Below, piece by piece: positions 1 to 11,282 of a stretch of 64,000 nt of DNA (position 1 is its first letter; each line of letters begins with the position of its first letter). Under the pieces are notes generated by a model. That model did no database searches. It saw only the letters and a list, made by a program, of their open reading frames with translations, and had not been told where the DNA came from. The stretch is from Gordionus sp. m RMFG-2023 (lineage: Eukaryota; Nematomorpha; Gordioida; Chordodea; Parachordodidae): positions 23,351,366 through 23,415,365 of the forward strand of contig NC_088777.1 of the NCBI RefSeq assembly GCF_954871325.1, given 5' to 3'. Both the position numbers and the translations under genes were made by a program.

Positions 1-184
1 GTGGCTATTTTTGAGCCGATTTTTAAAAACGGCTAACTTAATATTTAATCCCGAAAAATATTACGCAAGCCTGAAGAATTTACTCATAGAAGGAACAAAG
101 GTTTAGACATATATTATCAAAATCTCGAGGCATAAGCAATATTTTTTTGGCTAAAATATTGAGTTAGCCGTTTAACAACAATAT
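1..184 (-). mobile_element. MITE with GTTAAACGGCTC-type inverted ends, cut by the window start
   Basis: This is the reverse complement of the repeats at 33525-33700 and 54787-54970. It shares the end GCCGTTTAACAACA, the AACGGCTAAC block and a central stretch about tracking AAAATTT and GGAACAAAGG. The window starts roughly 14 bases inside the element, so the left terminus is missing. It carries no coding sequence. Confidence 0.7.
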
Positions 185-709
185 TATTAGGTTTTAATTA
201 AATTCTATAAATATGGGAAAAAAAATCCAGGGGTTTTTTTTCCTGAGGGTATATTTTCCTGGGGGTTTTTTCCGGGATTCACTTAATGTATATACTAATG
301 AAGGTCAAAGGCCGGACCGAAATCAAAAGACTGGACCCATTTTTTAAAGTCTCAAAGGCTTCCATATTGATTTAGGACAAAAAAAATCGGCAACTATTCA
401 ATTTATTATCAGTAATAAAGAAAGTTTTTTGTTTTTACTATTTTTGCGTTTTTTAAAAAAATTTCGGACATGAGACCATCGCCTTTTAAAAATCAGTAGG
501 AAAAAAGCTCTCTGGCTATCCAAAAGAATACTTTTATCTGCGCCAGGATTGGTTTAAATATGCAGATCAAACTTATCATCAATCCATAATTCTATGGAGT
601 TTATATATATATTTTTTTTAGTTTTAATATCTTCTCATTGTATGGTTTTAAATTTTATTTTAATATAGTTCTTACAGGGTTTCCTATCCAAAAAAGGAAA
701 CGTCTCAAT

Positions 710-1261
710 TAGTGTTTGCAACGGTCCGGTCCGGTCTTTTTTTCCTAAAATGGGACCGGACCGATGGACCGTTAAGTCAAATGAGACCGGACCGTGGGAC
801 CGTCGGTCCGGTCCGGTCCAGGCGGTCCGGTCCCACCTAAAAATTTTTTTTTATAAAGCTACAAAAGTTTTATTCTGCATTTAAATTTATTAAAAATGAA
901 TAGTTAAATTACCCTATTAATATTTCAATTATATCATCAATTCATTTTTATTATATTATACACAAATGCCTAATCAAAGAAGAATATAAAAAGTAAACTA
1001 TGAATATTGAATTTAATGAAACGGAAGAATATAAAAAGTAAACGATGAATTAGATATTATATAGTGTTAGGCATTAAATAATCATATTTTATATGTTCAT
1101 GTACATACACATTAACTATAAAGCAATTTATAGTAAACTTTTATATTCTTTAATCGGTCTTCGGTCGGACCGGACCGTGGGACCGTGTTGTTGGACGGGA
1201 CCGTCCCACAGGACCGAAAAGTCTAATAAGACCGGACTGGACCGGACCGTTGCAAACACTA
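710..1261. mobile_element. 552-bp hAT-type MITE with GGTCCGGTCC-rich arms
   Basis: The ends are TAGTGTTTGCAACGGTCC and its complement GGACCGTTGCAAACACTA. Both sides are flanked by the perfect 8-bp duplication GTCTCAAT (702-709 and 1262-1269), the hAT signature. The arms hold clustered copies of GGTCCGGTCC and GGGACCG, making them GC-rich islands in AT-rich DNA. The middle is AT-rich. The open frame across the right arm reads through repeat sequence and is not a gene. Confidence 0.9.
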
Positions 1262-1576
1262 GTCTCAATCATAAAAGGAAAAAATTCAAAGGCTTAGTAA
1301 AAATTTTCTCAATTTTTTTTTCTTATTTTTGTTCATTCATTTTTGTCTTTTAAAAATAATATAATTATTTTTCCTGTCATTTTTGTTCAATTCCCAATTT
1401 TTAACCATTTTTTCATCTTACATATAGCAATTTTTTGACTTTTGATGATTTTTTTTCTCCTTATATTTTTATTTTTGAAATTTCATTTAATTTTTATTTC
1501 TCTTTGGTAATTAAATTTTTTTTATTAATATTTTTTGCATTTCAAATTATTTCATTACAATTACGATGTATATATA

Positions 1577-1849
1577 TTAGCGGCAATGTGTTATTTTTTC
1601 AACTTTGAATCATAGTGCGTTTTTTAAAATAAGAATTTCATATTAGTGTCATGAACTTTTTAACCTAATTTAATTCGCAATTTACATAGATTTTATATAA
1701 ATTATAAATGACTCTAAGTTTAATGGTAAAATTACCTACAATTCATAAGATAGAGGCTGGAATATATTTCCAGAAAAATCAGTATTTTAAAAATTAAAAA
1801 ACGCGCTCAAAAAATGATTTAAAGTTGAAAAATAATATATTACGGCTAA
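1577..1849. mobile_element. 273-bp MITE with TTAGCSGYAAT ends
   Basis: Terminal inverted repeats run inward from TTAGCGGCAATGTGTTATTT on the left and TTAGCCGTAATATATTATT (complement) on the right. They stay alignable for about 70 bases through TTCAACTTT-AATCAT and GCGTTTTTTAA. TA-rich flanks prevent a clear duplication call; a TA target would fit Tc1/mariner-type MITEs. It is noncoding. Confidence 0.6.
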
Positions 1850-1923
1850 CATATATAGTAAGAAACAAAAATTTATATTAATAATTTCCCCTCTTCTACA
1901 TTTTAAAATATAGGTCTCCATAT

Positions 1924-2814
1924 TAGTGTTGCGTAGTTGCATAATCGGATAATTTTAGCCGACTACAAAACGGCTTAGCCGAGTTTTTAGGTGAAAAAAT
2001 CGGCTATGTCTAATTAGGTAAGCCTAAAAATCGTCCAACTAAGCCTATAAATCGGCTAAAATTATATTAGTCAAAATTCTATTATGACAATTGTCACTTT
2101 TCATTGGTACATCTTCACTAAATTTTTATTTAAACATCTTATTAATAATTATTTTAACATATTTTCGTCAAAAAAATTCCTAAAACTTTAAAAATAACGA
2201 TTATTGACAATTGTCACTTTTCTATGGTACATCTTCACTAAATTTATATTTACACATCTTATTAATACTTATTTTAACATTTTCGTCAAAAAACTCTAAA
2301 ATTAACGATTATGACAATTGTCACTTTTCATTGGTACATCTTCACTAAATTTATATTTACACATGTTATTAATATTTATTTTAACATATTGTCGTCAAAA
2401 AACTTTAAAAATAACGATTATGACAATTGTCACTTTTCATTGGTACATCTTCACTAAATTTTTATTTACACATGTTATTAATACTTATTTTAACCTATTT
2501 TCTTCAAAAAAATTCAAAAAACTTATAAAATAACGATTATGACAATTGTCACATTAAAATATTATCCTTAAAAAGATCATATAAAATAACATCAAAAAAG
2601 TTTGATAAAATCCACCTCATTTAATAAAAAATAGATAATTTTTAAAAAAAATAAAATTTACAATATAATTCCTCAATAAAAGATGTATTTACAAAGAAGA
2701 TTGTGAAAATCACTAATAAATTATATTAAAGAGAATATTACATTTTTACAATATAGCAGTTAGGCTGAGCCTAATTAGGCTTAGGCGTAGTTTTTAGCCG
2801 ATTACGCAGCACTA
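1924..2814. mobile_element. 891-bp hAT-like MITE carrying a 105-bp minisatellite
   Basis: The ends are TAGTGTTGCGTA and TACGCAGCACTA, flanked by the 8-bp duplication CTCCATAT / CTCCATAG (1916-1923 and 2815-2822; one mismatch). Both arms carry repeated CGGCTAA / TTAGCCG and TTAGGC motifs. The interior (2055-2560) is a tandem array, followed by a block that matches the inner right arm of the foldback element at 10960-11280 and 14728-14800. It has no coding potential; a 71-codon frame inside it is only the repeat read through. Confidence 0.85.
2055..2560 (+). repeat. Tandem array, about 4.5 units of ~105-115 bp
   Basis: Each unit contains ATGACAATTGTCACTTTTC, GGTACATCTTCACTAAATTT, TTTAACATATT and TCGTCAAAAAA in this order. 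The same unit, in the same orientation, makes up the array at 10010-10960, and in reverse orientation the array at 8100-9580. Units are diverged from one another, so this is not a recent slippage product. Confidence 0.9.
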
Positions 2815-2884
2815 CTCCATAGAAATAACTTTTTGCATTCTTAACGAATTAATTCCTCTCACTAGTATTTTGATTTCTGACAGA

Positions 2885-3488
2885 ATTTTCCATAGAAAAA
2901 ACACATTTTCATGGAATTAAGATAAGCGCGATATTGTGGTAAATATTTTATTGTACCTATTTGTATGGTTATTATGAAATGGAACATTATCCATAACAAA
3001 AATTATATTTATGATATTACTTTCTTCAAAATGATTTATATTTCATTTACAATGTGGCTAATTTGTATAGCGTTGCAGGGGCCATCAAAATTTCTAATCC
3101 AAATATTCCCCAATTATGGAGCAGTAATGATATTATAATTCATTTTCTTTATCCTTTGGACATTTTTAATAGCCTTTTTTATTTATTTATGAATATCTCA
3201 TCTTATCGATAAAAATAAATATTTCTTTCATATAGGCAATATCCACAAACCAATTTGGGTATTCTTTGTGAATCTCGATATATTGATTCGGTGTTTTCTC
3301 TAACTGAAAGTAGTGATACCCTTTTCTAACTATACTTAAATCCAGTCAGTAACCTTGTTACCATATTTTTTGATATTTCTACATCATATATCATTATCAT
3401 TTCACCTAACTCTTTAAAGTATAAAGTACCATCCAAATTTTTGCAATTAGAATATATTCTTCTTGTTCTTGATTTAATTTCTTTCATG
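2885..3488 (-). pseudogene. Tc1/mariner (IS630-like) transposase, degenerate
   Basis: Read on the minus strand, pieces in more than one frame give the order expected of a Tc1/mariner DDE transposase. A short N-terminal stretch has basic residues and a helix-turn-helix-like region (KNLDGTLYFKELGEM, about 3380-3450). IFIDK (about 3200) would be the first catalytic Asp. NYNIITA plus GPCNA is the usual strand before the second motif. VMDNVPFH is the DNAPxH motif (about 2990). LPQYRAYLNSMK stands for the LPPYSPxLNPIE motif (about 2900), with Lys where Glu is normal. At least three stops and frame changes break it. It sits between the long inverted arms and is presumably their former transposase. 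The superfamily call rests on motif order only. Confidence 0.6.
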
Positions 3489-3989
3489 CACGTGAGTCAG
3501 TTGGGTAAACTATATTTTATTTCATTTTTGAGTTCGGATTATTTAATTTGTTTTTTATATCTTTTTTTAAAACATTTAATATACTATTCTTTATTAACGC
3601 GTCAATTATTAGAGTCATTAAAATATTTACAAGAAAAAATTTAATTTTCGAAGAGAAATAAAAATTAAGTGAAATTTAAAGGAGAAAAAAATCATAAAAT
3701 TGTTAATGTAGGATGAAAAAAAAGAAAGAATTATTAAAAATAACATAAAAATAGAGAAGGGAAGAAAGCAAAATAAAGAAATTATATTTATAAAGTTAAA
3801 AAAATGATTAAAAAACAGAGAACGAAAACTGAGAAAATTAAGAAAAATAAAAAATTTGACAAGAAAATTTATAATATTTTTAAAAAATATTTAAAAAAAT
3901 AACTATTTTCCTTTTTCGAATGAGAATTTTTCTTTTCTTTTGGAACCTTTTTTTTGATTGACACTTTTTCTTTTTTAATCGGACTTTTT

Positions 3990-4659
3990 CCTAAGTATAT
4001 ATTAGTAGTTCCTGGTCCTAACACCATTTAAGTGCAACCTTATAAAAGTTAAATATTGGTTAATATAGTTCATTTTATAGGTATCTTAAATAGCAGAGCA
4101 AAAGACCTTGGTCAAGATTCAGATAATAAGGAGAGATGTTCATTATGAGTAAGAAGATGTTTAGACCATTTTGATTTCCTTTTGACAAATAAATAATGAG
4201 ACGCATCTATAATTTTATACCAATTAAATTTGACCTTCACTAGACATAATAAGGTAAGAATATTATAGTTTTTTCTATCACAAGTTTAATTATTGATAAT
4301 TTTAAAATTGTATCTCTTTCAATTAATCGATACAAATACTTTTTATTTTGTGGCATCTTAAATACAAAGTACTTTTGAAAGTTATCACAAAAAAATATAA
4401 TTACAAAAAATATAAATAAATATCCGACAAAAAAAATATATTAATTAATATGGTAAGGAAATATCGGAGGAATTGACCAATCAGTCTATATTTGGTGGAA
4501 TAAAGGCGACTCAAGAAGCTGACAATGTTTTAATCCTCCAAGAAAAAAGTTCTATGTCTCATATGCCTAAAAAGAAATATATCCAGGTTACAAACACAAA
4601 AAACAACTTTTTTAGTCATGAAATAACCACTAAACAAAAATATTAGTTTATAATTAAAT
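3990..4659. other. No gene seen
   Basis: AT-rich sequence with stops in all frames. I see no repeat with a recognisable end, no RNA gene and no conserved motif. Confidence 0.5.
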
Positions 4660-5086
4660 CAGAGACCTTCACGGGCCTTAATTTTTTGACCAAGCCCGAC
4701 CCAGGCCCGCAGTAAAATTTTTTTTAGGCCCAAGCCCTGCCCGGCCTATATCTAATGTTAAAAAAAATTCCCAAGACCATAAGTTTCAAAAAAATTTCCC
4801 AAACCCCACTCATGCTCATATCCAAAAATTTAATTTTTTTTTATTTAATGAAATAAACAATATTTAAATATATTTAGACAATCGTTTTGTTTACAATATT
4901 GAAATTTATTATTATTAGAAGAAAAAAAGGCAATATTTCTTTAAATTAGCAACTGTTTTAAATAATCTAATTTAAATTTAATAATTTTAGGCCCAAGCCC
5001 ATTAAAAAATTTTTTTTAATCCAGGCCCGGCCCAGGCCTGTTAGAAAATATAATATTAGACCCATATCCGGCCCATGAAGTCTCTG
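4660..5086. mobile_element. 427-bp hAT-type MITE, CAGAGACCTTCA family
   Basis: The ends are CAGAGACCTTCACGGGCC and GGCCCATGAAGTCTCTG. They are flanked by AATTAAAT (4652-4659) and AATTGAAT (5087-5094), an 8-bp duplication with one mismatch. Subterminal GGCCCAAGCCC / CCCAGGCCCG runs are repeated in both arms. A second copy, inverted and with a decayed right end, is at 59554-59867. The shared CAGAGACC start suggests distant kinship with the elements at 33361 and 54476. Confidence 0.88.
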
Positions 5087-5980
5087 AATTGAATCGACCT
5101 GTGAAAAAAAAATTGATCAGTAAAGTCAATTTGTAATATGAACCTATGAATGACTAATTATGAATTGAATTTGATTTATAATTTTTTATTTTACTCATAT
5201 GTTTAGATCACGAAAAATAGGTTTGATGGAGATTTAGGGATGATACCTATTGAATTCAACCGTGACAAACTTAGCTTCGCATCGCATCACGTGAAACAAT
5301 CTGAAAATAATCATAAGATAAATTTTGATGACGAAACTAATGTCGAATTTAATTCTACAAATATGAAAAATTGTGGTTAATCGATGACAACTATCGCTGA
5401 TAATTTAACTATAACTCACTTGAATATAACCTTTTATTGCATCAATTCACAAACCATTAAATATATAACTTCCTTGAATTTAACCCATTATTACATCAAT
5501 TCACAAACCATTAAATACTGTATAATTTTGCTGGCAAATATTTTAAGCAATTATTAATCAGGTTATCCATGATTAAGGTTTATGCATTTAATATGTATGC
5601 ACTTTTGGAAACTTTGTTTTTTGAAAATCTTCATTTTGAATAAAGCTAGAAAATCTTTTTACAAAGTATTAATAAAAGCTATATTTTTTCCAGAATTAAT
5701 AAACACTATCAGATAAAGGTAAAGAGAATTTAAATTATTTTAAATAAAATATCGTTTATTGGAGAAGGAGGGAAATAAAATATTGTATTATATTTTACTA
5801 ATTTTTTTATAAAAAATTTAAAAGTTATTGTTTGATTTAGCAAGGTTTTAAGACAAATCCCCGATGTATTATTTGATATTTTTTGTCATATTGTTTTAAA
5901 ATTATGCAGTGATGATAATTTTAAATGTAATATAAAGATAATTGGGAAGGGCTCTAATTTGGAAAGAACATGCACTTTTA
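5087..5980. other. No gene seen; contains a short tandem duplication
   Basis: AT-rich, with no supported coding sequence. A 54-bp unit containing ATCAATTCACAAACCATTAA is duplicated at 5411-5516. Confidence 0.5.
5411..5516. repeat. 54-bp tandem duplication (2 units)
   Basis: Two adjacent units each read ATAACT-CTTGAAT-TAACC-ATT-CATCAATTCACAAACCATTAAAT. They differ at only a few positions, which points to a fairly recent duplication. Confidence 0.85.
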
Positions 5981-6480
5981 TTAGTGCTGTAAGGTAAGGT
6001 CTAACGGCTTTACCTTTTTGTGAAAAAGGAAAGGTCTTTCGTTTTTGTTTCAAAAGATAACAGATAACCCGTTTTTTTGAGTAACTAACACAAAACATTA
6101 ATTTTTTCTTAAAAATTATTATATTTGATTAAATTTAATTTAAGCTGAGTTTTTAAATCAGATCAATCGCTAAAGTTCTTCATTTTTTATTTAATATATT
6201 TTTGTTGTTGAATTATACAGTCAAGATTGTTAATCTATTAATATTGAATCAATCATGGTATGCTATTATTTATTCTCTAATATTATAATTTATTTAAAAA
6301 GATTCTGTCAATAATAATCTATTTCAATTATGCCCTTCCTGTATGAAACCACAAATAAAGAAAATTAAGGGCAATAAGTCTACACTTTGTAAGTGTAGAT
6401 TGTGCCCTAATTCAATTATTTCAACCTCGATGTTCAGCAGCTCAAATCTAAAAAAACATGGAGGTAAAATATGAATTCAA
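5980..6480 (+). pseudogene. 5' part of a hAT element with a decayed BED zinc finger
   Basis: The left end GTGCTGTAAGGTAAGG resembles the terminus TAGTGCTGTGAAGTAACG of the hAT at 25604. The following ~450 bases also match that element, including AATAAAGAAAATTAA. At about 6385-6465 the plus strand encodes a Cys-x2-Cys pair followed by SSSNLKKHG, which is the second half of a BED-type zinc finger (Cys2...His), the DNA-binding domain of hAT transposases. No catalytic domain or right end was found. The LINE fragment at 6577 lies just downstream and may have replaced them. Confidence 0.5.
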
Positions 6481-6576
6481 ATTAAAATCTGATAGAAAAA
6501 AAATTTGATTAGAATCTGAATAAAGATTTTTGTGAAGATGAATTAGTTTTTTTGAAAATAAAGATCATCTATAAAC

Positions 6577-7195
6577 CTTCTTCGTTTAATGGCGATTTTC
6601 AGATTTACCCATGTTTACCAGTCTTCCCTCTGATTTTTCTTTTCCATTTTTGACGGTTCTGAGCATCAGTATTTGTAAGATTCATCTTTCTCATATCCGC
6701 GTTACCTTTACCCACGTCATCTTAGGCCTTCCTCTAGGGCTTGATCCTTCTATTTCCTTCAAGGTGTATCTTCCAGTCATCCTTTGCCTTATGTTCCACA
6801 TCCCAAACCATCTTAGTCTATTTTTTCGCATTACCACTCTAATCATCCTTGTTAGTTTTTCTCTCTCTCAGAGATACCCCACACATCTATCTAATTATCC
6901 TCTTTGTTTTTTCCAATTTGGCTTCGTGGACCGTTTTCATTGCCCATGTTTCGCCGCCATAAATTAAACAACTCCTCACACAGTTTACGTAAACCTTCCC
7001 TTTAACTTCGTGGAAACGTTTTTATTTTTTAGAATAGACGATATCTCTGAACTTCTTCCATGCTTGTCTGACCCTTGCAACAACAGCAGAATCTACGTCA
7101 CTATTTGTGTAGCATATCACTCAAATAGCAAAACTTTTCCCAGACTTAACCCTTTGCCAATATCCAAACCACCAATTTCTACGTTATCAGTATTA
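6577..7195 (-). pseudogene. LINE (RTE-like) 3' fragment, C-terminal end of the reverse-transcriptase ORF
   Basis: On the minus strand this encodes the region after the reverse-transcriptase core. That region contains a GETWA-type motif, an ERTE-like stretch, a WMCGV-like motif and NRLRWFGHV-type residues, as in RTE-like non-LTR elements. A better-preserved relative lies at 29237-29900; the two align along almost their whole length and end at nearly the same 5' point. Endonuclease and catalytic RT motifs are absent because the copy is 5'-truncated. It contains several stops and frame changes. The long plus-strand frames here are shadows of this sequence. Confidence 0.65.
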
Positions 7196-7444
7196 TTGTG
7201 TAGAGAGGGTCGGGTTCAGACATTAATAAGTATTGTTCGGGTCGGGTTGTAAGAGATGTCCCACCCGAAAAAAATATTTATATAAATATCCTAAATAATC
7301 ATTATATTTCATAATGTCAATTATAAATCAATATCATATTTTATTTATTACATTTTATTCTTAAAATGTCAATCAGAATAGCATGCCATTTTTAATTATT
7401 TTATAATTTACATACATATGCCAAACTATTTTCTATCGTATCAG

Positions 7445-7745
7445 GTCAATTCAGCAAAACTTTTATCGCGAAACACCTTTTCGTGAAACTTTTATCGCAA
7501 AAAGTTTTTATAGCGAAGGTAAAATCGCGAAACCAATTCTGCGAATTTATCTCCGCGAAACATTTATAGCGAAGACAATTTCGCGAATTTAGTTCCGCGA
7601 AACCTTAACCGCGAATTTATTAAAGCGAATACATTTTAGCGAAACATTTTACGCGAACACTTTACAGCGAATTTTTTATCATATGTTTGCGCGAAGTCAT
7701 TATCGCGAGCGCATTACCGCGAAGAATAAATATATTGCGAATGCA
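7445..7745 (+). repeat. Left outer arm: short GCGAAA-type repeats
   Basis: The arm consists of repeats of roughly 13-20 bp, mostly of the form TTTATCGCGAAAC, AGCGAAG and CCGCGAA. It shifts inward to GCGAATGCATTT. It is the inverted counterpart of 14995-15288 and is related to the solo arm at 20762-20945. Confidence 0.85.
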
Positions 7746-8099
7746 TTTATTTAAAAGAAAACAACATATTATATATTATTTGATGTTTTTTAAAATGATA
7801 TGCTACTATTGTAATATTATTTTTGTTACAATTTATTAGTGATTTTCACGCCCAAGATTTTAAGTAAAAAATATTTCTTGAAGTTTAAAAAGATTTTTGA
7901 ACATATATTGATAAAAATTTTAAATCTTCTTTGTAAATATATCTTTTTTGAGGAATTATTTTGTGAAATTTATTATAAATATACAATTTTTAGGTGAAAT
8001 CTTTTATAGAATTTTTGTAAAATTATCTATTTCTTAAATATAAGAGGTGGGTTTTCTAAATATTTTTTTTTTTAAATATTTATAAGGAAAAGAATTTAA

Positions 8100-9580
8100 T
8101 GTGACAATTGTCATATTCGTTATTTCTTAAGATTTTTGAAATTTATCGACTCAAGAGGGTAAAAATATCATTCATATTGTAAAAATGTTAAATTACAAAT
8201 TCAATGAAGATGTTCCTTGGAAATATGGCAATTATCATAATCGGTATTTTTAAACATATTAGATTTTTTTAACGCTAATGGGCAAAAATATGTATTTTAA
8301 AATGTTAAATTATAATTTCAATTAGGATGTACCATTTACAATTTTTTGACGTAAATGGGCAAAAATATAAGTTGTTACATGTTAAAATAAAATTTCAGTG
8401 AAGATGTACCATAGATATAAGTTACAATTGTCATAATCGTTGTTTGTAAAGTTTTTTGAATTTTTTTGTTGCAAATGGATAAAAATATAGATAGTAAACA
8501 TGCTTAATTAAAATTTCATGAAGATCTATCATTGAAAAGTGACAATTGTCATAATCGTTATTTTTAAAGTTTTTTGAATTTTTTTGATCAAAATGCGTTA
8601 AAATAAGTATTGCTAGTATGTTTAAATAAAACTTCAGTGAAGATGTACCCTAGATAAGTGACAATTATCATAATAATTCTTTTTAAATTTTTTTAACCTA
8701 AATAAGTAAAAATATCGATTGTAAACATGTTAAATTAAAATTTCATGAAGATGTATAGAAAAGTGAAAATTGTCATAATCGTTATTTTATAAATTTTTTG
8801 AATTTTGACGCAAATGGGCTAAAGTAAGTATTGCTAACATGTTTAAATAAAATTTCAGTGAAGATGTACCATAGATAAGTTTTTATTTTGAATTCTTTTG
8901 ATGTAAATGGGTAAAAATATAAATAGTAAACATGCTAAATTAAAATTTCATGAAGATGTACCATTGAAAAGTGACAATTGTCATAATCGTTATTTTTAAA
9001 GTTTTTTGACCAAAAATGAGTTAGAATAAATATTGCTAGCATGTTTAAATAAAACTTCAGTGAAGATGTACCCTAGATAAGTGACAATTATTATAATCAT
9101 TATTTGTAAACCTTTTTTGACGTAAATGGGCCAAAATATATTGATAACATATTTAAATTAAACTTCAGTGAAATGTATCCTAGGTAAGTGTCAATTGTCG
9201 AAATCATTATTTTTAAAGTTTTTTGTATTTTTTTAACGCAAATAGATAAAAATATAGATTAGAAACATGTTAAATTAAAATTTCATTAAGATATACCATA
9301 AAAAAATGACAAATGTCATAATCGTTATTTTATAAATTTTATTGACGGAAATGGGCTAAAATAAATATTGCTAACATGTTAAAATAAAATTTCAGTGAAA
9401 ATGTACCCTAGATAAGTGACAATTGTCATAATCGTTATTTTTAAAGTTTTTTGTTGCAAATGGGTAATAATATAGATTGTAAACATGCTAAATTAAAATT
9501 TCAAGAAGATATACCATTGAAAAGTGACAATTTTTATAATCGTTATTTTTAAAGTTCTTTAATGTAAATGGGTTAAAATA
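8100..9580 (-). repeat. Left minisatellite array, about 12-13 units of ~105-120 bp
   Basis: Each unit carries GTGACAATTGTCATAATCGT, TTTTTAAAGTTTTTTGA, AAATGGG-AAAATAT, AACATGTT-AATTAAA and TTTCA-TGAAGATGTACC. It is the inverted form of the units at 10010-10960 and 2055-2560. Units have point differences and small indels, and the core GACAATTGTC is itself a perfect palindrome. Confidence 0.92.
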
Positions 9581-9589
9581 TAGATTGTA

Positions 9590-9990
9590 ATCCATTTTAA
9601 CCATAATAAAATCTTAACATTAAATTTATAGGATGTTGATTGTATCATATTACTAAATAATATTCATAGGGTTTGTTCTTTCTATAAAAATCCTACCCTA
9701 AATTCAGACTCAGCACTATTTTGCCACGAGTATACAAAAATATTTGCTAACTGTGTATGCAAGATTATACATATTTATAATGTAGAATTAAAATTTATTA
9801 ATTAAAGGATTAAGATTGTGAATCCATATCTTAAAAGTTTAGAATTTAACATAGGTTACAACTATCTTTAATAATCACTTTGCATATTTTAATCAAATTT
9901 TAAGCAGGATAAAAGGAGCAGCGATTATGAGAATGAAAATATCGATTTGTTTTTTTGTTTCGACTGAAATTTTATTTTAACATGTTAACA
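9590..9990. other. Central spacer of the foldback element, no gene seen
   Basis: About 400 bases of AT-rich unique sequence separate the two inverted arrays. There is no supported open frame and no transposase motif. Hairpins here would place the two arrays face to face. Confidence 0.5.
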
Positions 9991-10009
9991 ATTTATATTT
10001 TTGTCCAAT

Positions 10010-10960
10010 TGCGTCAAACAATTCAAAAACTTTAAAAATAACGATGATGACTATTGTCACTTATCTAAGGTACATCTTCACTGAAATATTATTTTAACAT
10101 GTTAGCAATTTATATTTTAGCCCATTTGCTTTAAAAAATTAAAACTTTTAAAAATAACGATTATGACAATTGTCACTTTTATATGGTACATCTTCATAAA
10201 ATTTTAATGACATTTTTACAATCTATATTTTTACCTTTGTATCTAAAAATTTCAAAAAATTTTAGAAACAACGATTATGACAATTGTCACTTATCTATGG
10301 TACATCTTCATTGATATCTTATTTTAACAAGTTAGCAATTTCTATTTTTGCCCATTTGCTTCAAAAAACTTTAAAAATAACGATTCTGACAATTGTCACT
10401 TATCAAGGGTACATCTTCACTGAAGTTTTATTTAAACATGTTAGCAATTGATTTTTGGCTGATTTGCGTCAAAAAATTCAAAAAACTTTAAAAATGATTA
10501 TGACAATTGTCACTTATCTTGGTTATATCTTCATTTAAGTTTTATTTAAACATGTTATCAATGCTTATTTTGGCCCATATACGTCAGAAAAAGTTTAAAA
10601 ATAACAATTATTAAATTGTCATTTTTCTGTGGTACATCTTCATGAAATTTTAACAAGTTTACAATCTATATTTTTATCCATTTGCATCAAAAAAATTCAA
10701 AAAACTTTAAAAATAAGGATTATTACAATTGTCACTTATCTAGGGTACATCTTCACTGAAGTTTTATTAATACTTATTTTCCGATTTACGTCAAAAAAAA
10801 TTTAAAAAACTTTAAAAATAACGATTATGATAATTGTCACTTTTATATGGTGCATCATAATTAAAATTTTAATTTAACATGTTAAAAATAAATATTTTAC
10901 CGTAAAAAATCTAATATGTTTAAAAATACCGATTATGATAATTGTCATTTTTCCAAGGAA
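10010..10960 (+). repeat. Right minisatellite array, about 9 units
   Basis: Units read AACGATTATGACAATTGTCA, CTTATCTAGGGTACATCTTC, TGAAGTTTTATTTAAACATG, TTAGCAAT and CCCATTTGCGTCAAAAA. They are the reverse complement of those at 8100-9580 and collinear with those at 2055-2560. Confidence 0.92.
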
Positions 10961-11282
10961 CATCTTCAATAACGAATATAAAATTTATCATATTAAATTA
11001 TTTTCCTTAAGATGATCATATACATAAATAAGTTAAATAAAAATATTTTTAATAAATATTATATAGAATACCCACCTCTTTTAATATATTTAAAAAATAG
11101 ATAATCTTACAAAAATGATAAAAAAATCTATAAAAGATTTCACCTAAAAGATTGTTTATTTATAATAAAATTCACAAAAGAATTCCTCAAAAAAGATTTA
11201 AAATTTTTATCAAAATATGTTTAAAAATCTTTTTGAACTTCAAAATATATTTTTTTGCTTAAAATTTTGGGCGTGTAAAATC

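Larger units (their letters stand above)
680..3985. mobile_element. Long-inverted-repeat DNA transposon, Tc1/mariner-like, decayed
   Basis: The T-rich left arm (about 680-1560, ignoring the MITE at 710-1261) is the reverse complement of an A-rich right arm (about 3600-3985). Matching blocks include TTTTTCATC-TACAT, TTTTTTCTCCTT and TTCATTTAATTTTTATTTCTCTT. A minus-strand transposase remnant lies between the arms, and two further MITEs have inserted into the interior. The exact termini and target duplication could not be fixed. Long arms with an internal transposase suit a Tc1/mariner or related element. The arms are diverged, so the copy is old. Confidence 0.5.

Noticed and set aside
6611-7252. 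Two plus-strand frames (118 and 80 codons)
   Set aside because: Both lie antisense to the LINE fragment recognised on the minus strand.
8100-10960. Regularly spaced repeats resembling a CRISPR array
   Set aside because: Units are contiguous, diverged and ~110 bp with no unique spacers, and the context is a eukaryotic foldback element.
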